A stretch of DNA of 64,000 nt from Lichtheimia corymbifera B2541 (Eukaryota; Mucoromycota; Mucoromycetes; Mucorales; Lichtheimiaceae): contig JNEU01001132.1 in NCBI GenBank assembly GCA_000697475.1, positions 161,199-225,198 on the forward strand, in the 5' to 3' direction. How positions within the stretch are numbered: the first letter of the stretch is position 1; each line of letters opens with the position of its first letter. Shown piece after piece: positions 22,403 to 34,605 of this stretch. A program made the position numbers and the translations under genes. Below the pieces are notes generated by a model that saw nothing but the letters and a program-made list of their open reading frames with translations, made no database searches and had not been told where the DNA came from.

Positions 22403-25400
22403 ATGGCGTGCGCTTCGGGTCTTGTCACATTCGTAGGCGACTTTCGCACAAGGATTCGACACAAGTTCATCCATTTCTTCCATGCCGCTGAAGAGCATCA
22501 AGAGACAGAGGAAGAGCGTGAACACAACTTCCAAACCAAGTTGCATCGATACAACTCCTTTGCCCCTGTACGTCATGACTCTCAAGTCAAGTTTTTCGTA
22601 GACGGTCATGACTATTGCTGGTAGGTTGCTATATGCTACTTGCTGCACATTTCGTATCTGACAGGGAGTAGGGCTGTGTCTGAGGCAATTGAAAGTGCAA
22701 AGCATGTGATATTCATTGAAGACTGGTGGCTGGTAAGACCATAATCGCACATTCATAATTTGTATTAGGATGAAATAACTGATCCATCCTTCATATAGAC
22801 ACCTGAGTTGGTAATAAGGAAAGATGAGAATATAGATTGATGATGCTGACTTGACGATGACAGTACTTGAGACGACCAGCATCCCGTTATCCAGAATATC
22901 GCATTGATGCTTTATTGAAGCGAAAAGCAGAAGAAGGTGTTAAGATTTACATTGTTGTATACAAGGTATGCCATCAAAGTTAACAACACTGAAGATACAC
23001 TGACGCCAGCGATAGGAAGTAGAGGTGGCCATGACGTTGGATAGTCGACACACTAAGCATTGGCTGCAAGATCTGCATGCAAACATTGTTGGTGCGTAGT
23101 TTGGGTCGTGGAGTTGTAATGTGGGAGAACGTTACAAGACTCAGCTTGGATGATCATCTTCATAGTGCAGCGACATCCGGACCATGCAATCGGCGGTACC
23201 TTTTTCTGGTCTCACCATGAGAAGTTTGTCGTGGTCGATCAACGAATTGCATTCCTAGGTGGTATTGATCTTTGTTTTGGGTAAGGGAGAAATCAAGCGC
23301 AAAAGCTGTTTTCTTGTACGTGTTTGTTTGACTACTTTATCAATAGCCGCTGGGACACCCATACCCATCAATTGGCTGACTTCCAAGGACCAGAGCAGAA
23401 TATGAGACTTTTCCCAGGTATGTAAAACTTGTGCCTCTTGTTCGGATTTTGAGCTCATGCGGTTGAAATAGGCCAGGATTATAGTGACGCTCGCGTGTGC
23501 GATTTCAAGGATGGTAAGTGTATTTTGTGCTACTCGACAGGGACGTTGGTGTGACAAACATGAAATTACAAGCTGACGAGAGACGTCATTTGCAGTTCAA
23601 AATTGGGATATGGTGCTAATTGATAGATCCATCGTTCCACGTATGCCATGGCATGACATGTCGCTGTGTATGGTAAGAAGATTGCCACAGTGATCTACTC
23701 CAGAGTCTAACTAGCCGAATATAGGTGGGTGGACCTGTCTTGGACGTATGCCGTCATTTCTGTGAGCGATGGAATTTCATCAAACACGAAAAGGCTTTGG
23801 ATAAAGAACGCGTGCCTTTTATTCAGCCTCCTCTTGGTGGTTTCAACAATTATCAAAAGTTCAAACTCCCAGAGGCTGATGATCGTGGCCATCGTCGCCA
23901 TCGATTTGAGCCTGGAACGCGTGGTGTCAAGGGTACATGTCGCACACAAGTGCTTCGTAGCGTTGGTGAATGGAGCATTGGCTTGGAAACCGAAGTAGGT
24001 GATAGGTTCAGTAATTAATGCGTCTGCTTATCTCACACTCTCTCCAGCATTCTATCCAAAACGCGTATATTGCTGCCATCCATGATGCCAAGCACTTTGT
24101 TTACATTGAAAACCAGTTTTTCAGTGAGTTTTATACTTTGTACTCGTCACCTTCGCAACTGAGAGCTAACCATATCCCAAAGTCACTGCAACCGAAAAAG
24201 ATGACAATGATATCTTGAAGAACCAAATTGGCCAAGCCATTGTCAGACGTATTATTCGTGCACACGAAGAGCGTGACAATTTCAAAGTGATCGTGTTGAT
24301 GCCTTTGATGCCTGCTTTCCCAGCTGATCTTGCTACTAAGGAGGCAGCCAATGCACGGTAAGTTGACTAAAACAAAAGACATATCTGAAACGGCTATTTA
24401 CCTCGTGGATCATTAGCCTGATTATGTACTACCAATATGTGTCTATCTGTCGCGGTGGAAAGAGTATTATGGAAAAATTGGAAGCTGCAGGTATCGACCC
24501 CAGTCAATATATTCGTTTCTACAGTCTTCGCAGTTATGATCGTATCAATCGACGAAAGATGGAGGAAATGTTGGTACGTGCTGCAGGCTACTCATCCGAC
24601 GTGACACAAAGCCTGGAACAGCAAGTGGAGGCGACAGCTGTCAGTGAAGAAGGAGAAGCCAAAATCAGGTGGTCAGCAGAAGTATATGATGCAGATTCCT
24701 GCATCGCCTCCGATTCTATTGCTCACTATGCCATGAAGGATGGCGGTGACTTGATGAAGGAGCCATGGATCACTGATACGTCTTCCTCAGCTCCACGTGA
24801 TGCTGCTGCCGAACGTGAAGAACGTGAGGCCTATGTCTCAGAAGAATCTTACATTCATGCCAAGCTCTTGATTGCAGATGGTTCGTTATTGTTTTTAGTG
24901 TTATTCAACAATGGGATAGAAGACTGATGAAATTTTATAGATCGTTTGGTGATTATGGGCTCAGCCAACTTGAATGACAGATCCCAATGCGGCGATCGTG
25001 ACTCCGAAATTGCACTTTTGGTAGAAGATCAGGATATGATCCCATCTCGCATGAATGGTCGTTATGTAAGTTGAGTTGCAGCCTCTTCACATGGTTGCTG
25101 TGAGCTGACAACTTTTTGTTATTTACAGTATGAAGCTGCTAAGTTCGCAGCTACATTGCGTCGACAGCTATGGAAAGAACATTTGGGTTTACTTCCCCAT
25201 GAGCCTGCTGATGAAGTCAATGATGCAATGTTACCACTTCCCGTGCCACAAATTGACCACACTGGTACTGAGGAAGACCGTTTAGTTATGGATCCCTTAG
25301 GCGAGGATACCCAAAAATTGTGGAATTCCACAGCCAGAACCAATACTGAAGCTTTCCGCAAGGTGTTCCATTGCGTTCCTGATGACAATGGTAAACTCAG

Positions 25401-25667
25401 CTTTGGCATGAATCAAACGTATCATTAATACCTTTTATTTATTTAGTGACCACTTGGGATGAATATCACTCGTTCTATCCTGACCAAAACAAGGTCGATA
25501 TTGGACACATTGCCGACAAGGAGATGCCTGTTTCTGTTATCCGACAAGAATTGAGCCAGATTCGTGGACATTTGGTGGAATTCCCAACCAAGTTCCTTGA
25601 GAATGTGGATATGAAAGGAGAATCCATTCCTTTCCTAAGCGATGCTGTTCAAGAGTTATACACTTAA
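22403..25667 (+). CDS. Phospholipase D, short form without PX/PH
   Basis: Hydrolyses phosphatidylcholine-type lipids to phosphatidic acid. Both HKD motifs are visible: [20 protein letters not shown] with a following Cys-Phe-Gly, and [20 protein letters not shown] followed by DRS. The N-terminus is short ([20 protein letters not shown]) and leads directly to the catalytic start ([38 protein letters not shown]). No PX or PH domain is encoded, unlike Spo14/PLD1. The gene has more than ten exons with introns of about 50-60 nt. The C-terminal part ([18 protein letters not shown]) is typical of fungal PLDs. A TATA box sits about 60 bp upstream. Confidence 0.93.
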
Positions 25668-25883
25668 ATTATTCGAGGATACAATATAGCAAATATCACA
25701 TTGAGCCATAACAAAGTACTGATTCATACGATGAGCAATTGAAAAAGCTTTATTGATCTACAACATCTACAACAATGATTTTATATACTGCATAGAGATA
25801 ATCCAAGTCTACTAACACCGATTGGTCGAGTAATTTGTTCACCCAACCACACAGGGCAGAATAGCTGATCAATTTCGTGTTTC

Positions 25884-26854
25884 ATGCTCACCTTGTTTCA
25901 AACAAAAAAAAAGCACAATGGCGTATTCATTGCTTTTGGGAAATACGTCTGGTTAGAAAACAAACACGCTGCTTGCAGTACCTTCGGCAAAGGCGCGCTT
26001 TCGCGTAGTGATCCCACATGGCTTCAACGAACACGGGCTCTGACAGGTCAATCTAAACACTCTACGATCTCAGTACAAGCAAGCAACTAATGCGACAATA
26101 TTACAGCACAAACTACAACTAATGGCAACGAACTACAGTACCTTGAGCAGTTAACTGTTAATCGGCGAAGGCAACGACGCGGGTTACAACAAAACGAGAG
26201 CGATGTAGAACGAGCGAATCGAATCCTGAGCGCCACAGGCGATCGCAACTTTGAAGAGTATCGGCTTGACTTATACGAAGCGTTTTATCTTTTGTATGCT
26301 TTGGACGCAATCCGGATCAATGACCCTAGCCGTCAGTTGGTAAAGTGATTCAATATCTATTGGTGTCTTGTAGAGCGTGTGCATTGACTTTGGTTTTGGT
26401 AGAATCAGCTATCCGTTGATGATTGCTGGATGCGATTTAGCCAGTGCGTTCCAGAGTTTGCAACCTATTACGCTGTCTACCATTACTATCGTACTCTTGG
26501 TTGGGCACCAAAGCAAGGATCCAAGTTTGGTGTGGATTATGGTTAGTGGGGATATAAGGTAGAAAGAGAATCGTCCTTAACATTGTCTGCGTACTAGTGC
26601 TCTATCGTTCGGGTCCCAGGCATATGCACGGAGATTTCGCTGTGAAAATCATGCATCCTAACGAGTCATACGATTGGCAAACACTCCATCAACTCGCCCG
26701 AGTTTGTACTCAAGTGAAAAAGACGCTGATTCTATGCTATGCCAAATCTCCTACTTCAACGACACACCCAAGTTGCTTATCGGATTTTGAGATACGGGAA
26801 TTAATAATGAAGAGATGGTCACCTGAAAAGAATCGGGAAAAGTGGGTTAGATAG
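25884..26854 (+). CDS. SEN2: tRNA-splicing endonuclease subunit SEN2
   Basis: Catalytic subunit that cleaves the 5' splice site of nuclear pre-tRNA introns. The N-terminus starts at the ATG of [13 protein letters not shown] and carries the SEN2-specific block [16 protein letters not shown]. Then comes an acidic/basic helical linker ([20 protein letters not shown]) and the endonuclease fold [25 protein letters not shown]. The catalytic block [17 protein letters not shown] carries a His at the expected place, and the strand [10 protein letters not shown] is followed by a downstream helix. Four or five exons are present. The joins between 26340 and 26450 are not settled. The divergent neighbour is PLD upstream on the same strand (216 bp spacing). 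Confidence 0.85.
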
Positions 26855-26998
26855 TCTACCAAATTCCATAAAAGGGTCTACTTTGCTTTACAAGATTTAT
26901 TTGTGTGTTGTCTATTGAATACCAAATCCTGCAAAATTGAAGTATGGTTTCTTCGATGCTTGTATATAGGCAAGAGATGGCAGAGTGTTGGAGGGGGT

Positions 26999-27718
26999 CT
27001 AATTACTGATCTCGATATCTAAACCAGTGATTTGATTCCATGCGTCAATGTATCTAATACGACTACAGGTTAATAAAAGGTTATCCCATCCAGCAATACA
27101 CGTGTGTCAACTCACTGTTGAGGATCCCGAATATGCTTTTCAATAAAACCAAACTTGAGTTGTATTTCACCCGAGACATTGTTTTTTTCGGCACGTTTGC
27201 CAAGAGTATACCATTGCGGCAAGTTGGCAGGATCGCTGAAATGGCGGGGAATACCTCCTGAAATGTCATTGTTGTTCCTGTCAAAGCAGTTCTTGAAGGG
27301 TATGGTTACTTCGCCAAGGAAGTCACGGCCAAAAGTATCTTTGTCCCAAACTGTAACGTTGAAGGATCGAGGAAGACGTTGTGGATCAACAGTGATATCG
27401 AATTCGTAGTCCCACCTGGGGTCGAGAGTTTGCTTGATGACTTTTGTTGTATACTTCTTCTCGCTAATAACCGATTACTATATTGAGCCTTCAACCCAAA
27501 TTGATTACCCATCCTCCTCCACATACTTAACACGGACTACTGCGTATGGGTCCGAGAGACCAGTCTTATCGCTACAAGTGGACATAACAATATTATTTAA
27601 GATTTGCTTTTATGTTTGGAGAGAGAAAACAAAAGATAGAACATCCAAAAATCACTACTTACGCTGCTGCAAGGTTACGTGCACCGACCACACTTATGCG
27701 TAGTTGAAGATTTGACAT
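26999..27718 (-). CDS. C2-domain protein
   Basis: A small protein consisting mainly of one C2 domain, a calcium- or phospholipid-binding beta sandwich. It starts MSNLQLRISVVGARNLAA. The first calcium loop is DKTGLSDPYAVVRV and the second loop has DPRWDYEFDITVD with VTVWDKDTFGRDFLGEV, so the Asp ligands are largely conserved. A short C-terminal exon (RIRYIDAWNQITGLDIEISN) follows a GTGAGT donor after DPQQ. It resembles the N-terminal C2 of larger proteins (Rsp5-type ligases), but no WW or HECT region follows. It converges tail-to-tail with SEN2 (144 bp). Confidence 0.85.
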
Positions 27719-27985
27719 TGGCGAAATGGTGATTGAGAAGTTAGAAAGAAAAGGGAAGGAAGAAGCGAGAAAGGCTGACTATCTATCTAAGCATGGACAG
27801 AGTTACACGGGCCAAAAATAGAGACACGTGCCTTGCTGCCTCTCAGTATCACCTCTCCTTGGTTTCACAAAAAGCTTTGCCTTGACCTGACAGATCCGTG
27901 AACTCTTTCTCTCTTCTTCTTCACATCCCTTTTCCTCCTTTGTTATACTCAATTACACTTTGTCCCCATTGAAATCTCAGCCATA

Positions 27986-30283
27986 ATGCTGTTGCAACAT
28001 CGCATTAATATATTGCTCTTGCTCTTATGGATGTTGGCATGCACAGTCATAGCTCAAGAAGGTATAGCGGAGGAAACGAGAAGCTCATATGCCATAATGA
28101 ATTAACGAACACGGGTTAGATACCGACGCTGAGGATGAAGGCGCTGTTGCAGAAGAATCGGGTTCATCTTCAATTGACAATAAACAAGATGATAGTTATG
28201 GAGACAATGATCAAGTATCTACCAAAAATACCAACCAAAAATCAAACAGCAGCAGCTCTTCGGATACTACGGATGACGATGCACCTAATGTACCTGAGCC
28301 AGGGGCTACCTTGCAAGACGCCGACCAATCAACATCCTCCGACTCGTCCACGCCATCCGACAAGTCAATGCAGCCCCAATCTACTACTGATGCCGACATG
28401 GTTCAAGCTGATAAAAGTGATGACAATGATATTTCGCCAAGCCCTTCTTTATCGGACCAAGATAATCTCCCAGTTGTAAATAATCAATCTTCACTTCAAC
28501 CAAAATTCAATGTGAGTGAGTCAACATGTACAGCGCTCAAGCAGCTGTATAACGGATTGAACGGCAAATCTTGGGTTATCTCAACTGGGTGGTCAAACGG
28601 CAATATGACAAGCTGTTGCGACGGCTGGTATGGCGTTACATGCATACATGGTGCCGTTACTAAGATGTACGACAAACAAAGAAATGTTTACCTGGATTTT
28701 GTTCCTAGATTAACTTTTCTTTAAAAAACCTCTCTATAGTGATCTCCGTGGTAATAATCTTGTCGGCTCACTTCCAAACGTATTTGATAAGTTTCCTCGA
28801 TTGGCGAATCTGTAAGGAATCCCACACCCCCATAACTCACTTCATCTGGCATCAACCATCCATCAGCGGGGTTTGTATGCCTGGGCTTAACCTTCCTACT
28901 CCAGAGTATATTCATGCAATATTCTTAGTGACCTGAGCAACAACGATATCACTGGCGCTTTTCCTTCATCATTGCTCAACATGGAGTTTCTTCGATACTT
29001 GAAACTTGATTTCAATCATTTTAGTGGCAGTCTACCCAATTTCGCGTCTATGCCTGCATTGACAAGCATGTAAGTCTGACAAAGGAAAGGCTGCAAGCAT
29101 GATTAATCATCATCGTTCGATCTTCTTGTAGTCATTTGAAGAATAACTCTTTTTCTGGCGGAGTCCCTGATTCTTGGGGCCATCTGATCGCATTGAAAGG
29201 TAAATCTCGCAACAGCGGTCTCCAACATCATCCTTTTTTGGCTCATTTGAACTGGCAGACATATACCTCAGTAACAATAACATTACTGGAAGCTTCCCTG
29301 CACCTCTCTTACGGCTTTCTAGTCTAGAAAACTTGTAAGCTTACATTGAATGGGAGCATCCATAATCATCTAACGCTGTTGCAAATCTAATTAGAGCCCT
29401 CGATAACAATGCCTTGAGCGGTATGCTCCCCCAATCCATCGGTAGCCTGACAGCATTGCATACATTGTAAGATTGGTTAATCACGGAATCCACAAAGGAG
29501 CTATTCGTGTGGTCTAATTGCCGTGATATACATTATAGTAACCTGAAAGGAAATCATATGCTTGGAAACATCCCGGATGGCATCGGCAATATGACCGCAC
29601 TCACGAACCTGTGAGATATATTCAAAAGAAGTGCCTAAAATCTCATATAGCTGACCAGCTATTTATAGGTTGTTATCACACCAGATGCTAAATGGAAGCA
29701 TTCCTGAGTCAATGTATAGACTTGAAAATCTGGAATACTTGTAAGTGCATAAGTAAGCACCTGAGATGGCTTTACTGAACCAAGATCTAGAGATCTTTCG
29801 AATAACAGGCTCACTGGAAAAATCTCTCCTCAAATTGCAAAATTTCAAAATGTCAAAAAACTGCAAGTGTCTTTTTTTCCTTACATGTGATAGCATAGTC
29901 ATCGCTCACATATGTTCAAAAATAGCATGCTTGGACATAATGCATTGACTGGAACAATTCCTGACGAGCTTGGACAGCTTGTTAACCTGGAATTTCTAAC
30001 GCTTAACTACAACCAACTGAACGGCCAATTCCCTTCTTTCATGGCTCCCCGTCAGCTGGGCTATTGCTATATGACCCCGAATCAGTTCCAATTATGCCCA
30101 GACGAGAAAATTTCTACTAATCCAGATAGCATGGCATTCCAATGTTCAGTACACTGCGCCAAAGTTGGCCCTCATACTAGCGACGCGAATCATTGCGGGG
30201 TTCTTGGTTCATCAGCTCCTTTACCATTACTCCCCTTTACATTGGTCTTTCTCTTCATCACTGCAAGATACCATGCATTGTAG
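27986..30283 (+). CDS. Secreted LRR protein, probably GPI-anchored
   Basis: A signal peptide (INILLLLLWMLACTVIA) is followed by an acidic Asp/Ser-rich segment of about 150 residues. Next is an LRRNT_2-type cap (LKQLYNGLNGKSW, CCDGWYGVTC), then about nine plant-type leucine-rich repeats with the consensus LxxLxLxxNxLxGxIPxxxG. Examples are SLPNVFDKFPRLANLDLSNN, SLTALHTLNLKGN and LSNNRLTGKISPQIAKF. Several introns fall at repeat boundaries. The C-terminus has Cys residues and ends in a hydrophobic tail (PLPLLPFTLVFLFITARY), fitting GPI attachment. There is no kinase domain. The likely location is the cell surface or wall, and the ligand is unknown. Confidence 0.88.
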
Positions 30284-30511
30284 CATTGAATTCAAATTTT
30301 TACACAATGACATACTAATATCATACCCAATTGATCGTGTGGCCAGTTTAATGAAATGTTACTGTGGACATGGGTGGATATAAGCATATGATAGGATAGG
30401 ACATTTTTGGATGACCAAAGATAGATAATGTAGATGAGAAAAGACTAGCTATGAAACAATAAATACCACGACGTGTTACATTCACATGGTTGGGTGGGTT
30501 TTCTTTATTGA

Positions 30512-33500
30512 TCATCGGAATGAAGGAATCCAAGAAGATCGCTTGTCACGTGTTGTCGTGGCCGATACCGCTGCCGCAGGCGTTAATTCATCTTCCACAG
30601 CCGCGCCACGTCCTCGCAAAGGTTTCGCGATTCGTCCAAAGTTTAACGCCATCCCATTCTGTGATTTGGCTGATCTGGCATGCTCCAAGCGTTCACGCAC
30701 TGTATGGAGCTGTTGGTCAAACCTATGCATAACGATGTAAATAAACATGACGTTTACAAGTGTTTGTTGTACGAAGGAGATGCTTACTTTTCATTCTGGG
30801 TAAGTAGCCGTTGTTTTGCCTCTTGCAACAAATCCTCGAGATTTTGGATACGTTCATTCCTGGCCGATAGCTTACGATCAGCTAATGCTGCCTCCCGCTT
30901 CAATTGTGTGTTTTGCTCCACTAGCTGACGCTGAACATTGGTCAATTGCTCCAGGTTACGTTCCAAGAAGGCCATCTTCTTTTGCTGTGCCTTATTGTTG
31001 GTAGCCCTTAGCACAGTGTTGTATTGTTCACGGGTTTCATCCAAGGAGATCTCGAGTTCCACCACTCGTTCACATCGGCTTTGTAGATCACGCATGAGAG
31101 CTTTTTTCATAACTTCAAAGTCAGCCAGCTGTTGCGCCATAGATTTACGCATCCGTTCCAAATCCTTTTCTTTATCTTCAGTCGACGTGGCTGTCGCAGA
31201 TGAGTCTACTGCCGCCTTGCGTTTCATAATCGCAGCCTGCAAATCATCGTGCACTTGTTGAAGTTCTTTCATTGTAGCTGATAGCTTGTCCTCCTCGTTC
31301 GTTTTCTGCTCAAGCTCTTGACGCAAATCATTGATCTCCCGCTCTTGCATTTCCTTTTTCGCCAAGTACTGCGACTCAAGCTTAGCCTAAACAAAGGGAT
31401 CAGTATCATCAAGTTGACCGATATACGAAAGAATACCGATAGTACTTACCTTGAGTTCTGCAATTGTATCTTCAATATTCGCATCATGCTCTTCGTCGGC
31501 AATTGTTTTGTCTAAAAGCTCTTCGTATTCACTCTCAAGCGTCATTAATCGGCGTTCGAGTTCGCTGCTCTTGGTTGCAAGTCCCTCCTTATCTCGGTTA
31601 AGATTCTGAATGGTCTCTTGGTGTTTCTCCACCACCGCTTTGCATTCAGAGAGTTCTTGTCGCAGCACAGCCAGTTGCTCTGGTGACATGGTATAGTCTT
31701 CAATATTGTCATCGACAATTGTCTTTGTGGTATTGTCTGCAGGGGACTATGTTTGAACAATTTGCATCAATATCCGAGTTCACAGTTTGTATGAATATTC
31801 TTACCGGCTCTTGCTTTTCGGCTTGCTCCTCATTGTCCACCTTGGTCGCATCTCGAACTTGGGCCAATGTCTTTCGAAGTTCTTGGAGCTCCATATCTAA
31901 CTCCTGGTTCGCTTCCTTGAGCGAATCCACGTTGATTGTGCTCTCCTTATTCTCATATGTAACTTTTTCCAGTTGCATCTTGACCTCGCTGAGTTCACTT
32001 GTCATCTGCTGATTCTCCAAGCTGTACTTTTTGTCGTGCTCTTTGAGTTGGCTTAATTCGTTTTGCATATCTTGTAACTGCTTCTCGCGACTGGCAAGCT
32101 CTGTTTCTTTCTCTGAAATCTGCTCAACGAGTTCCTGTTCACGTTTCACGAGCTCTTCGCGCTCACTTGGATCCAAGGCTGCAGGTGCTGGAGTCGAAGG
32201 ACGAGAGGACGATGTAGAGTCGGTTGCGCCAGCATCAGTGATCGCACGAGCTGCTGGTATAGGTACATTGTTCTTCTTATCGGGAGAAGCCCACTGCGCT
32301 TCGGGAACCTTGCCACCTGATCGCCATACTGTGATTTCACCTTCAAGAGCAGAGATATATTGTTGATATGATACAGTATCACTTTTGACCTTTTTGAGCA
32401 AAGCCTTCAATTCGGCAGGTGATAAATCAGCGTTGACCTTGGCTTTGTTCTTGATTGTCTTGGCGCGCACACCGAAACGCAAAGTTGATACAGTCTCTGC
32501 TTCGTTATAAGATGAAGGCGAACAATTGATGATGAGTGTTGTGCGTGAATTGCCACCGAGCGATTCTTGCAGGATACGTGTCAACTTGGAATCACGGTAT
32601 GGAATATGGCTCGACTACAAACATAAACTCATGTAAGATTTCTCGTTACGCCTTAAATCAGGAATGCAAATGGTACCTTTCCATCTGTAAGTGCGTTAAT
32701 AACCATGCCAAGTGCAGTAAGAGATTTGTTGATCTTCTTGGCTTCTTCAAGCGTTTGTCCAGAAGCACCAGTCTTGCCCACCTTTTCAGAACCAGCAAGA
32801 TCCACCAGATAAAGCTTTCCACTCTTGGCAGCACCAGTATCCACATTCTTTTGCGTAATAGTAATCATTACAAGCGAATGACTTCGAGAACTTTCAGCAT
32901 TCATGTCTATATGAAGGGTAGGTGAGCTTGATGCCATGGCTTGTAAGGTAGAGAATATTTACTTGTGTATGCTACCACTCGGTTGTTGCTACCGCGCCGC
33001 ATTACTTCATAGACTTCCTCGGTAGATGAAACGTAAACTTCAAGGACACCCTTCACATAGACACCTTTGACTTTGTCTTCATGGATTGGTAGATTATCAT
33101 GCTGGGCTGTATCAATGATGAATAAGTGTTTTGCAATTCGATAGGGATAAAAAACAACATACGATTCAACAAGTCTCGCACTTTCTCCATGTAAATTTCC
33201 ATATAGGAGACCTTGACTGTAAACTCCATGTTTGGTGGTGATTCCATGATGCTTGTAAAGATCTGCTCGACGATACGTGGGATAATGCCTTTGTTTTCAT
33301 GATCATCGATATCTGATCCCTATCCAATTATGGAAAGTTACTCTTGAGTACATAAATGAATGATGTACCTTATAATATCATACCATCATCGTATATGTTT
33401 TACCGGAACCGGTTTGTCCATAGGCAAAGACAGTACCATTGTAACCAGACACAACATCTAAAACGCAGGGTGACATTTAGCATCTTTATATCCAATACCA

Positions 33501-33795
33501 AGAGTATTTTCCTCACCATCGACGATGGATTTGATGGAGTAGTTGAATATGTCTTCTTGTCGTGTCTTCCAGCCAAAGACTTTATCGAATGCATATGTTT
33601 GCTTTACGTCCTTCCCCTACGGCGAGTGAATAAGTGAAACATATCGCGGCATAATAAGGACATGGAGGAACTTACATTAAGCTTGACAGAGGTTCCTTCG
33701 TCATCAATGTCAATGATGGGCTGACCGCCTTCTTTGATTTCAAGCTTGTTCTGTGGTCGGAAGCGACAAACCACCTTGATGTTGTTCCCTGACAT
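30512..33795 (-). CDS. Kinesin-1 heavy chain
   Basis: Plus-end-directed microtubule motor (conventional kinesin). The motor domain begins [17 protein letters not shown]. It has the P-loop [15 protein letters not shown], switch [12 protein letters not shown] and switch [17 protein letters not shown], followed by the neck ([13 protein letters not shown]). A long coiled-coil stalk carries many heptads. The C-terminal exon contains the autoinhibitory tail motif [13 protein letters not shown], diagnostic of kinesin-1 rather than Kif1/Kip families. Introns cluster in the motor region. Fungal kinesin-1 lacks light chains, so cargo binding is expected through the tail. It converges with the LRR gene (228 bp between stops). 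Confidence 0.95.
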
Positions 33796-34605
33796 TTATA
33801 GCTATGATGAGGAGAAGACTCTGGGTCAACAAAATAGGCAAGCATAAAATAGTTTATCCACACGGACCTTTTTCAAGTAGAACCTCTTTATAACAATATT
33901 GTGTACGAGAGATAATATAGAATTGAATAAAAGGAAGACTGTAAGAGGGACGAGAAAGAGGAACAGCTCGGAGCAGTGTCCGGTGTCGTACCGCGAAAAT
34001 CGGAAGTTGCTAACAAGCCTGCAGGCACCTGTTTTCAATCGCTGACAGCTCCTCGTGATTATTGCTACAAAGCTGCATTTGCTAGGTCATATGGTTATCA
34101 TACATGATTAATAACATGTTGGACACTCAAGCGGCCATTATCTTTGCCTCCGGAAAAAATGAGAGAAGTTTGCTCAAAGCCCTGTACCAGCAGCACGTGC
34201 GAATCCGCTGTTACACACGCAGCATGGTGGATCATGACTGATCAACTGATGGCTATCTTTCATTGCTTGTCAGAACGTAAATCTTTGATACGGTTTTATG
34301 GATGTCATTTATAATAAAGATAAGCTACCGTTGGAATGCCTGCATTTAACGAGATACACCACACACGCACACACACATGCATAAGTGGGGGGACAACCTT
34401 TTATTCTTGAGAATATACTCGCAATATCATCGCTTCAACATACAATGACATGATGCCTGTGGAACTCTATGTAAAATAGTGGTGGAAAATGGGCTAATCT
34501 AAAGGCCGAGCAAGATAAAAAGGTGTTTAATACCAATGTCTGCAGTAAAATGCTGGACGCAGCTGGGATTGTTATAACTTTGTCGCCAATAGCCGAGCAG
34601 CGTGT
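33796..34605. other. Divergent promoter region of kinesin-1 and RNase H2B genes
   Basis: There is no gene in this 810-bp spacer. A short (CA)n tract lies near 34358-34380. Otherwise I see nothing. Confidence 0.5.

Noticed and set aside
22310..22882. 190-codon minus-strand open frame
   Set aside because: Antisense to the phospholipase D first exons and promoter, with no domain of its own.
27155..27409. Plus-strand open frame opposite the C2-domain gene
   Set aside because: It is the antisense shadow of clearly coding minus-strand exons.
31000..32400. Long plus-strand open frames rich in Ser and Cys
   Set aside because: They are reverse-strand shadows of the kinesin coiled-coil stalk.
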